From assembly GCA_030849465.1 (NCBI GenBank), contig JARVLF010000019.1, positions 248,001 through 312,000 of the forward strand: a stretch of 64,000 nt of DNA. The letters run 5' to 3'. Position 1 is the first letter of the stretch. Every line of letters starts with the position of its first letter. The notes under the pieces are model-generated. The model had not been told where the DNA came from. It did not search any database and saw only the letters and a list, made by a program, of their open reading frames with translations. The position numbers were made by a program, and so were the translations under genes. This DNA comes from Moesziomyces globuligerus (lineage: Eukaryota; Basidiomycota; Ustilaginomycetes; Ustilaginales; Ustilaginaceae). This document shows positions 21,887 through 31,188 of the stretch, one piece after another.

Positions 21887-22660
21887 TTACCCTCGTTCTG
21901 ACCGGCTTTCCGGCGCAGCTCTACCTTCTACGGCCTCGATACCCTTGCGCACGATGGGCTCGAGGCCCTTTGGCATGCTGAGCTTGAGTGCCTCTCGCTT
22001 GCCGAGCGCACTGAGTTTCCGCCAAGTCTTCCTGATGATGTCGACGAACTTCTGCTCGGTGTAGTCGCTGTGTTGGCCGGCAAAGAGCTCGAGCTCGTTT
22101 TGGAGGAAGACGAGCACCGCCGCATCCTCGAGCATCTGGGTGCCCATGTCGCCGGTCTCCTTGCCCGGATTGAGCTCGGTCTTGCTCACCCACTTGTGCG
22201 CCCAGTCGGCCTCGGTCTTTTCAAAGCCAGCCTCGACGAGCAGTTGCCTGGCGCGGTCTGCCTGGGACTTGTAGAGGTCTCGACGCCATTTGAGGTAGCC
22301 CGCTTTGCCGTCGGGATACGAGGTGCGCGGAGTGAGGAAGCGCTCCAGGTGCTGACAGCGTGCGGCGAGGCGAAGCAGGTCGCCCGTGCGTGTGATCGAC
22401 TCGACATCGGACGTGGGCGAGGGCGCGACAGAGGCAGCAAATGCGTGGTACTCTGGTGTCTCGATTCGAAGGCCAATCAGGTGCGACGTCCAGTACTCCA
22501 TGCTGTCCGCGTAAGCGAGCTCGTCGACCTTGGTCTTGCCATCGCCAGCTTGGGCAGCCTCGGATGTGGAAGAGGACGAGGCAGCGCGTTGCGCGTACGC
22601 TGGATCTTTCCGATGGCATGCGTCGATAGCTTCGCGCGCCGCTTGCAATGGACTCGACAT
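21887..22660 (-). CDS. DUF4202-domain protein, probably N-terminal half of a methyltransferase fusion
   Basis: A 257-codon frame with the DUF4202 pattern: LLRLAARCQHLERF, SYPDGKAGYLKWRRDL, a LEDAAVLVFLQNELELFA helix and IIRKTWRKLSALGKREAL. The family is all-helical, its biochemical role is unsettled, and it is sometimes loosely labelled glutamyl-tRNA synthetase-like. The stop TAA at 21887-21889 lies inside a consensus donor (G|GTAAGA, intron from 21890). The exon then ends after two bases of a codon, and the acceptor at 21692-21693 supplies the missing base and enters the methyltransferase frame. The spliced product (21891-22660 joined to 20506-21691) is exactly 652 codons. Unspliced, a DUF4202-only protein results. 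Start chosen at MSSPLQAAREAID. Confidence 0.85.
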   Translation of the reverse strand: MSSPLQAAREAIDACHRKDPAYAQRAASSSSTSEAAQAGDGKTKVDELAYADSMEYWTSHLIGLRIETPEYHAFAASVAPSPTSDVESITRTGDLLRLAARCQHLERFLTPRTSYPDGKAGYLKWRRDLYKSQADRARQLLVEAGFEKTEADWAHKWVSKTELNPGKETGDMGTQMLEDAAVLVFLQNELELFAGQHSDYTEQKFVDIIRKTWRKLSALGKREALKLSMPKGLEPIVRKGIEAVEGRAAPESRSERG

Positions 22661-23057
22661 GATGGAGAGGCACAGCGGACGAGAGGCGCAGCCGTCGAGA
22701 TGGTCCAGACAGATGAACGACGTCAAGAGATGCCAAGCATCATGTCTTCGTACAAAAAAGGCTCGACAGAAAATCGCCCGTTGAAAATCTCACTTCGGCT
22801 GCATTTGGCTGGGCTGGACCCTGACAAGGCGCCGATGTGTCCTTGCTCTGCGTCGCAAAACCCCATCGCAACGGACCTCTGCCTCTGCAGGATCAGACAT
22901 CGTGGTCAGACCAAAGCAGTGTCGAGATGACCAAGCCGCGCCCAGATGCCTCAGTCCCACCAACAGCAGCACGAACACACGAGGAGAGTCGGACTGCAAG
23001 CCACACGCTACAGCTGTAACAAGGCGTCGAACTTGCATTGCCGGGAGCAGGGAGGGC
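22661..23057. other. Gap between DUF4202 start and FAM32A-like stop
   Basis: About 400 bases, expected to carry the promoter of the DUF4202/methyltransferase unit. No gene is seen. Confidence 0.55.
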
Positions 23058-23598
23058 TTAGCCCGGGCCGACCTTGGGGATGTCGTGATGCTCCGAGAGC
23101 GATCCGAGATATTTGTTGAAGGCGTCCACTTTCTCCTTGTGCGAGGTGCGGGCCTCCTTGGCGATGCGCTGCTGCATGCGCTTGCGCCTGACCTCTTCGA
23201 ACTTGCGCTCGGCCTCGGTCATTCGGCGGCCGCTGGGAGCAACACCTCGCTCGAGGGCCTCTTCCACATCTTCTCTTCCGTCTTCATCCCGGATGGACTC
23301 GTCCTCTTCTCGATCCTTGCCTTTGCCCGGAGAGGTCGATGTAGAGGCGTGCTTGGCCTCGTGCGACAGCGACGATTTGACTTTCTTCTTTCTATGGTCA
23401 GTCCAACGTAGCGGAAGAGTGATAGCGTCGCAATCTCACTGTCAGTGTACTGCATCCTCGTTGTTGATGTGGCTCTCGCCGCCGATGGGTTCGGGGGTAT
23501 ACTCACTTCTTCTTGTCCTTCTTGCCGTCGTCGCCCTTGAGTTTGAGCGAGCCGCCGGGCTTGAAGGCGTACGCCGACGAAGAGCCGGACGACGACAT
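23058..23598 (-). CDS. FAM32A-like (DUF1754) small basic nuclear protein, 2 exons
   Basis: Exons 23507-23598 and 23058-23391 join in phase across a 115-base GT-AG intron to give 141 residues. The N terminus has the family block YAFKPGGSLKLKG followed by a Lys-rich tract that spans the intron. The C terminus has MTEAERKFEEVRRKRM and EFNKYL-like AFNKYLGSLSEHHDIPKV, ending in PG. Human FAM32A is a C-complex spliceosomal factor acting at 3' splice-site exon ligation; the fungal role is inferred. The first exon ends in a TGA that lies inside the GTGAGT donor. Confidence 0.92.
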
Positions 23599-23939
23599 CC
23601 CTGGGCACCGGCTTGACACCAAAGGCGTGCAGAGATGTAGGTCCACTCGTTGCAGGCCAAGCTCAGGTGGTGGTCGAAGCACTGCACCAACCGTGGCCTC
23701 GCATCGCGATGATGTACTCCACATCGGAAGTGGACACCTATTTCTCGCACGAAAAATCCCAATGCGGCGCAATCCGACCGAAGCACACGCGAGATCTTTG
23801 GCAGCACGGCGCAGATCTGTGCGCTTCTCCTATCTCGCCGAGATTGTGCACCTCTTCCCGTCCCATCCCAGCGACCTGACCATCCTCTTGAGCTCGGACC
23901 TTCCTGTCTCTCGTCTCGACACGTCTCAACCACGTACGA
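23599..23939. promoter_or_regulatory. Divergent promoter of FAM32A-like and the 91-residue gene
   Basis: About 340 bases between opposite start codons; the plus-strand side becomes pyrimidine-rich just before 23940. No gene is seen. Confidence 0.55.
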
Positions 23940-24215
23940 ATGCTTTCCAGCTCCTCGTCGATCTCCCTCCGTCTGTCCCGCTTTAGTCGTCTGGCTGCTC
24001 CTACCCACTCGTTCCGAGCCTACTCCACCTCTGGTGCCGGACCCAAGAAGAACCATCCGAGCCCCGTCGGATTCGTCGTGATCGCCATCGCTGCTTTCGG
24101 TACCTTTGCCTACGTCTCGCGCGCTCGCCACGACGATCCCCAAAAGCACCTCCGCGAGAAGCGCATTCCGCATCCCAACCCGCTCATTCCTCCTCGTTCG
24201 CAGGAGCCCCAGTAA
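23940..24215 (+). CDS. Small mitochondrial-type single-pass membrane protein
   Basis: A 91-residue protein I cannot assign to a family. Residues 1-30 are Ser/Arg/Leu-rich with no acidic residue and end in SFRAYST, a typical mitochondrial presequence with a cleavage-like site. Residues 41-57 (PVGFVVIAIAAFGTFAY) form one membrane helix, followed by a basic HLREKR segment and a Pro-rich tail. The layout resembles small inner-membrane assembly factors or respiratory subunits. The clean presequence and C-ending codons argue that it is real. Confidence 0.75.
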   Translation: MLSSSSSISLRLSRFSRLAAPTHSFRAYSTSGAGPKKNHPSPVGFVVIAIAAFGTFAYVSRARHDDPQKHLREKRIPHPNPLIPPRSQEPQ

Positions 24216-24318
24216 GCGTAAGATTCTCAGCCCTCGCCGCTGCGACTGGAACACCGCCGTCCCTCGTCTCCCTTTTCCGTAACATCGATACCTCTCCGTG
24301 CTTCGCGTCGAAGCCTAG

Positions 24319-25650
<1,332 letters not shown>

Positions 25651-27111
25651 ATGTCTCAACAAGCAGGCGCTTCGTCTGCTTCCACGAGCTACGCCAAGTA
25701 CGCGAGCCTGCCGGACGTGGACACGTCCGCACCCGACGTGTACGAATACGAGGGACCGAGTCGTACCGACGACGCCACGCCTGCCGGCCGACGCACCCGC
25801 TCTCGCAAACATCGCGCAGGTGGTGCAGACGCCGCGGACTCGGACTCGTCGAGCGACGACTCGGATCAAAGCGCAGGTCACCGCAAGCATGCTGGCGACG
25901 CCAAGGGCGCTGCGGCAGGCAACGACGACATCGACAGCTCCTCGTTGAAGCGCTCCGACGCCGCATCCAAGTTCACCGGCGCTACGGACCTTGATGTCGA
26001 TGCGGCTGACTTTTCGGGCCGGCTGCCTGGTCGCCGCTCGCGGAAGAATCGGCCGCCCAGGCCGATCGACGCAGGACTCGAGACGACGACGTACGTGCTG
26101 GACGGAACGCGGCAAGCAGGCGGACAGACGGCAGGGGAGTCGGCGGTAGACCGCCTGCGTAGGCTCAGGTTCGAAGCGAGCCAGCTAGAGGAAGAACTCA
26201 AGGCGAACGCCAATGGCACAGATGGGGTCCAAGCGGGCGATGACGCGGACCAAGTCGACGGCACACAGATGCTCACGCAGCTCAAGCTGCTGCAAGACCA
26301 GCTGGCCAAGCTACCCTCGGCATCGGATGATACCGTCTCTGTTCCCGCTTCGCGCGACTCGGACAAGGAAGCCTTCCGCACACTGCTCAGCCAGATCAAG
26401 CAGGCGCCTTCTGCGCTCACTGCCGCCGATGCGAGCGCTTTGCAAGCGGCTGGAGGCGCTTCGACGGCGAAGACGACGACTGGTGCGGCAGGTGCAGACG
26501 CGGTGCAGCTGGAGGCGCGCCTGCACGAGCTCGAGACGACGCTGGGCGTGCACGAGGCGCTGCTGGACGAGTCGAGGCCGGTGCCGCGGCCGGTGCTGCC
26601 GACGCTTGCGCGGCTGGAGCACCAGCTCTCGCTGCTCTCGCAGCCGCGCCATCTGGACGCCATCAGCCGCCGCGTCAAGGTGCTCGTCACCGAGATGGAT
26701 CGTGCCAACGAGATGCGTCGCAAGCTCAGCGCCGAGACGGCGGACGTTGGGGGAGAGGGAGGCGCGTCCAAGACGGCGACGACGCTCACCCCTGCCGAGG
26801 TGACCAAGCTGCAGCATCTGTTTGGCGTCTCGACGCGGATCGAGCCGCTGCTGCCGCTCGTGCCGTCGGTGCTCGAGCGCCTGCAGTCGCTGGCGGAACT
26901 GCATGCATCCGCAGCGCACTTTGGCAGCGTGCTCGACGAGCTCGAGCAGGGCCGCGAGGAGAGGCTAGCTCAGCAGCAGGAACTGGACGAGCTGCTCCGC
27001 AAGATGGAGACCAACATGCAGCACAACAGCAAGACGGTCGAGGCGAATCTCGCCGCGCTCCAGCAGAGGATCGAAGACGTGTCGGCCAGGATGCGCAAGC
27101 TTTCCCGGTAG
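25651..27111 (+). CDS. DCTN2: Dynamitin, dynactin p50 subunit
   Basis: A 486-residue coiled-coil protein of the dynactin shoulder, which links dynein to its cargo and supports nuclear and organelle movement. The N terminus has the family hallmark KYASLPDVDTSAPDVYE, followed by an acidic, Ser-rich linker. GLETTTYVLDG and a long run of heptad-rich helices continue to the end (AVDRLRRLRFEASQLEEEL, then the C-terminal EERLAQQQELDELLRKME). The start is the ATG directly before MSQQAG; the frame is open further upstream through the leader but unlike the family. Single exon. Confidence 0.93.
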   Translation: MSQQAGASSASTSYAKYASLPDVDTSAPDVYEYEGPSRTDDATPAGRRTRSRKHRAGGADAADSDSSSDDSDQSAGHRKHAGDAKGAAAGNDDIDSSSLKRSDAASKFTGATDLDVDAADFSGRLPGRRSRKNRPPRPIDAGLETTTYVLDGTRQAGGQTAGESAVDRLRRLRFEASQLEEELKANANGTDGVQAGDDADQVDGTQMLTQLKLLQDQLAKLPSASDDTVSVPASRDSDKEAFRTLLSQIKQAPSALTAADASALQAAGGASTAKTTTGAAGADAVQLEARLHELETTLGVHEALLDESRPVPRPVLPTLARLEHQLSLLSQPRHLDAISRRVKVLVTEMDRANEMRRKLSAETADVGGEGGASKTATTLTPAEVTKLQHLFGVSTRIEPLLPLVPSVLERLQSLAELHASAAHFGSVLDELEQGREERLAQQQELDELLRKMETNMQHNSKTVEANLAALQQRIEDVSARMRKLSR

Positions 27112-27867
27112 ACGCAAGCGAATGCAATCGAGTCGGACGATAGATGCGATTGGTCCGTGCATGCGTTACGGCCATCAGGTCGGCAGCAGAAGCGGCGCTG
27201 GATTCGCTCTAGTGGCAGATGGATTGGCCGACGAGCGTGCAGTTCTCTCGGCCCGAAAAAGGAGGGGGCGCGCTGCGAGCACACAAAGTGAATCGTTCCG
27301 TAACTGGACGAGGGACGTTGTGCGCACTAGCATGACGGAGCAGACCCGATTCGATTGGCATGGGTACCACCCCACTCGCATCCCACCATCGCCAGGGTAT
27401 GCACGGTGGTGGGCGTATCGGCGGATAGTGGCGGGCTCGGTTTTGGCGGCGGACGAGGCTGCCGGCGGCGTGAGGCTGAGCCGCGAAAGCGAAAATCAGC
27501 GAGGCGAATTCCCTTTTCTTTCCTAGCGCTGGGGCGAGAGAGAGCGAGGGTGCGATGCTCGCGTGTCGAAAACGTGGGGCCGCCGCCAGAGAGAGAGTGT
27601 TCTCGAGTCAGCGAATCGCTGCGAAAAATCCCAGAGAAGCCGCCGAATCAGACCCTGAATTTGCAATCGGACCTCTCCGCCTGGCAGCGAGCGGCACTCG
27701 TAAGAAATACTTTCGTTATCATTTCTTCTCAGCCATCCGCCACCCCCTCCCCATATAATGGACACGGCTACGACATCTCGCAAGAGCGACAGTCCAGATT
27801 GCAAGCCATCGGTCACTGCTACGATACCCTCCGACTCCCCACTCCGGTGAGAGCGGCTCCCATCACC
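27112..27867. promoter_or_regulatory. Promoter region of the NCS1 transporter
   Basis: About 750 bases. A TATA-like CATATAATG lies at 27752-27760, about 110 bases before the ATG. The upstream DNA is G-rich and purine-rich. No gene is seen. Confidence 0.5.
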
Positions 27868-29460
27868 ATGGCATCGACATTCAAGACCGACGTCGAGCAG
27901 CCGGCGCATCTGCCGTCGCATGCGCTCGACACTTCGGCGACCGAAGGCCACTATGACCTCAAGGGCGACGACTCGACGTCCGAGTCGATCCTGAGCGAAT
28001 ACAAGCGCACCATCGAGCGCCACGGCGTGCTGCGTCGGCTCGACCTCGTCGCGCAGAAGCTGAGCCGCTTCTACGTCGAGTCGGTCGGCATCCGTCCGCT
28101 CGCCCTCTCCGAACGCACGGGCACCGACTGGTACAGCCCCAGCCTCGTCTGGTTCTCCTCCAACGTCAACGTCCTCTCCTTCTCCGCCGGCACGCTCGTC
28201 TCGCTCCTCGAGATGGACATGCGCTCCGCCATGCTCACCACGCTCTTCGTCGGCGGCTTCTGCTCCATCTTCCCCGCCTACTTTTCGCTCTTCGGTCCCA
28301 AGCTCGGCATGCGCCAGATGATCCACTGCCGCTACTCGTTCGGCTACTTTGGCGCCAGCATCATCTGCATCGCCAATGCTGCCACCATGCTCGGCTACTG
28401 CATCCTCAATTCGATCGTCGGAGGCCAGACGCTCTCGGCCGTCTCAACACGCGCGGATGGCACCACGACATTGACACCGGCCGTCGGCATCGTTGTGGCC
28501 GCGTGCGTCGCGCTCGTCGTCTCCTTCAGCGGCATCCGTGTGCTCCACTACTTTGAACGCTTCTTCTGGCTCCCCACGCTCATCTGCTTCCTCGTCCTCA
28601 TCGGCGAGGCAGGCACCGGTCCCAACGCGCTCCACGTCGCCGCAAACCAGCCCAAGGCATCCGCACAGGCCATCCTCGGATTCGCAGCCATCATTGCTGG
28701 ATTCGTCATCTCGTACTCGGCGCTCGTCTCGGACGTCTCGCACTACCTGCGTCCGGACGTCTCGCCGCACAAGCTCTTCTGGTCGGTCTACTGCGGCTTC
28801 TTCCTCTCGTGCGTGCCCTTCATCATGATCGGCGCCGCCTTCGCCTGCTCCTCGTACGACAACGAGCAATGGTCCCAGGCCCTCGGCGTCTCGTCCGGTC
28901 GTTTCTTTCACCTCATTCTGGCGGGCAACCTGGGCAACTTTGGTCGCTTCCTCGTTGTGCTGCTCGCTCTGTCTGTTTGCGGTAATATCTCGGCGACGAT
29001 CTACAGCATCGGACTCAACTTCCAGACCATGCTGCCCTTCCTCGGTCCCGTGCCTAGGTTCGTATGGCCGCTGCTGGCCACGGCCATCTTTCTGCCGCTC
29101 GCCATCGTCGGACACGACAAGTTCTACGAAACGCTCACCGACTTCACCAGCGTGCTCGGCTACTGGGCCAGCCTGTACGTCGGCGTCGTCTTTGCCGATC
29201 ACGTCTTCATCCGCAAGCGTGACTACGCTTCGTACGACGTCAAGCACTGGAACCAGTGGAACAAGCTGCCACCCGGCCTCGCCGCGCTCGCCGCTTGCGC
29301 CGTCTCGCTCGCCGTCGTCGTGCCAAGCATCGACCAGGTCTGGTTCCAGGGCCCCATCGCCAAACGCGCCGGCGATCTCGGCTTCGAAACCGGCCTCGTC
29401 GCTAGCATCGTCCTCTACGTCCCCTTCCGCATGCTCGAAAAGAAGGTCTTTGGCCGATAG
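27868..29460 (+). CDS. NCS1-family purine-cytosine permease
   Basis: A 530-residue polytopic membrane protein with about twelve helices, of the fungal FCY2-like NCS1 group (proton symport of cytosine, adenine, guanine or related nucleobases). Typical blocks are GTDWYSPSLVWFSSNVN at the first helix, the conserved GPKLGMRQM followed by RYSFGYFGA, SYSALVSDVSHYLRPD in the middle, and FADHVFIRKRDYASYD before the last helices. The cytosolic N terminus is acidic and Ser-rich. The start is the ATG at 27868; earlier in-frame codons lie upstream of the TATA-like element. The exact substrate is not decided by the sequence. Confidence 0.93.
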   Translation: MASTFKTDVEQPAHLPSHALDTSATEGHYDLKGDDSTSESILSEYKRTIERHGVLRRLDLVAQKLSRFYVESVGIRPLALSERTGTDWYSPSLVWFSSNVNVLSFSAGTLVSLLEMDMRSAMLTTLFVGGFCSIFPAYFSLFGPKLGMRQMIHCRYSFGYFGASIICIANAATMLGYCILNSIVGGQTLSAVSTRADGTTTLTPAVGIVVAACVALVVSFSGIRVLHYFERFFWLPTLICFLVLIGEAGTGPNALHVAANQPKASAQAILGFAAIIAGFVISYSALVSDVSHYLRPDVSPHKLFWSVYCGFFLSCVPFIMIGAAFACSSYDNEQWSQALGVSSGRFFHLILAGNLGNFGRFLVVLLALSVCGNISATIYSIGLNFQTMLPFLGPVPRFVWPLLATAIFLPLAIVGHDKFYETLTDFTSVLGYWASLYVGVVFADHVFIRKRDYASYDVKHWNQWNKLPPGLAALAACAVSLAVVVPSIDQVWFQGPIAKRAGDLGFETGLVASIVLYVPFRMLEKKVFGR

Positions 29461-29631
29461 CCTCAGCCCACGCCGTCCTCAGGTTCAACATCTAGATCTC
29501 GTAGACACGCGCGCACGCCATTCTTGTTTTCAATGTCACCGGTTCTTCCACTGCAGCATTTGTGGCACGGCGAATGTTCGTTCCTGCACCTCTATTTGGA
29601 TCACCTGCCCTTGGGATGGGACCGAGGCGAG

Positions 29632-30733
29632 TTAGAAGAAGAGACGGAAAGGATAGCTTGGGCTGTTGCGAAAGAAAGCACGAGAGGCGGGTCAGCTTAC
29701 TGGCGGACATGGACACGTTGAGTGCGGCAAGGGAGGGGCGGACGTACTTTTTGGTGCGGAAGATGTAGAAGAGCAGGCTGAAGGTGGCGAGGAAGATGGC
29801 GGACCAGACGTAGACGCCGGCCCTCTGCCGTGTGGGATCCCTCTGTGCAGGCACGAGCACGGTGAGCGCAATGAAGCTGAAGGCGAGCAGCGCATAGATG
29901 GCCGCTACGATCTGCGTCTCGACGCCGTACTGGGACTGGAAGCCCGAGGCAAAGTACTCTGGCTTGCCACCCTGGCCCATGGCCACGTACGGCGCGCCAC
30001 GGATCGAGTTCCACATGTGGCCCGAGGTGAAGAGGATCATGGATCCGAGGCAGAGCAGCATCCAGATGGGCTTGGACGACTTGAACAGCACGGGCACGTA
30101 CGGCGCCAGGAAGAAGATGGCGCCGACGAGCGTCACGACGCCGGCGATCGAGGCCGTGACGAGCTTGCTGTTGATGGGCTGCTTGTACTTGAAGCGCGTG
30201 CTGAGCAGCTTGTTGAGATGGTCGGCCACATCGGCGGCTGCGAAGCCGCGGTCGTTAAAGTCGAACGACACATGCTCGGGCGCGGCGTTGGCGTTGGTGG
30301 GCGCAGGGAAGGTGTAGAGCACGGGCGCGTGCTGCAGCTGGAACTGCGCAAACACCTGCTGGGCGCGCGAGAACTCGACCTTGACAAAGACGTGTTTGGC
30401 CTTGACCGCCCGATCGCGGTTCCACTGCTGCGCCACCTTTTCAAACTCGGGCTGGAAGGCCACGCAGGGCGGACACTTGATGCCGCCAGACGTGGTGGTC
30501 AGCAGCGCCGACACGGCAAAGTCGCGCGGAAGCTGGACGATCGAGGCGAACTCCTTGGCGTCGACATCGACGTAGCCCTGGCTCGACGACTGGATGCGCT
30601 TGAAGAGGTTCGTTTGCTCCTGCGATCGCTGCGCCAGCGCAGTGGGAAGCTGGACCAGCGCAAGCACGCATAGCAGCACCACAACGCTCCACCTAGCCAC
30701 GCTGGCCATGTTCGTCCGTGGCATCACCCTCAT
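29632..30733 (-). CDS. OST3: OST3/OST6-type oligosaccharyltransferase subunit, 2 exons
   Basis: Exons 29748-30733 and 29632-29662 join across an 85-base intron (GTACGT...CAACAG) to 338 residues. It is an ER membrane protein with a signal peptide (about residues 9-35), a lumenal thioredoxin-like domain with CPPC at 87-90, and four membrane helices. In the family it forms transient disulfides with substrates to help N-glycosylation. The second exon encodes only NPSYPFRLFF-type residues, which restores the conserved C terminus after FRTK. Reading straight through the intron gives a long unrelated tail to 29492, so the spliced form is clearly right. Starts at 30733 or 30709 are both possible. Confidence 0.95.
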
Positions 30734-31188
30734 CTTGTTGTGAGCACTGAGGCGGAGAGGGATGAGCGAAGAAAGAAAGGCAGTGGTGGTCGAAGTCAGA
30801 ATGCTACAAGAGTGCCGAGTGCCATGACAAGCATCTTCCACGCTGTCTTCCAGCGCGTCCGTGCGGTGCAGCTCCGACCTTCTCGCGCGGATGAGCCAGA
30901 TCGCCATTCGACCGAATTGTTTGTGCCTTTTCCGGCACCAATTTTCAGTGTTTTATTTTGACTTTCGCAAAAAAAAGGGGTCGCGTTTCCAAAGCTGTGA
31001 TTTGAAGGGTCTGCTCGCCACGCAAAGGCCAAGCGGCCAAAAGTGGAGTGACAAGCGATGCTCGCCTCGTCGTTGTGCACTCACCCCTCTTCATCTCAGC
31101 TGCAGGTCCCCTCGTCGCCCTCCACGGCTGCTATCGAGCTGCGGGCATCGCACATCCCTCGGTCGTACGCCTCCAGCTCTTCTGCACA
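30734..31188. promoter_or_regulatory. Divergent promoter of OST3 and the WD40 gene
   Basis: About 455 bases including an A-rich run near 30970. The plus-strand half is pyrimidine-rich toward the WD40 start. No gene is seen. Confidence 0.55.
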
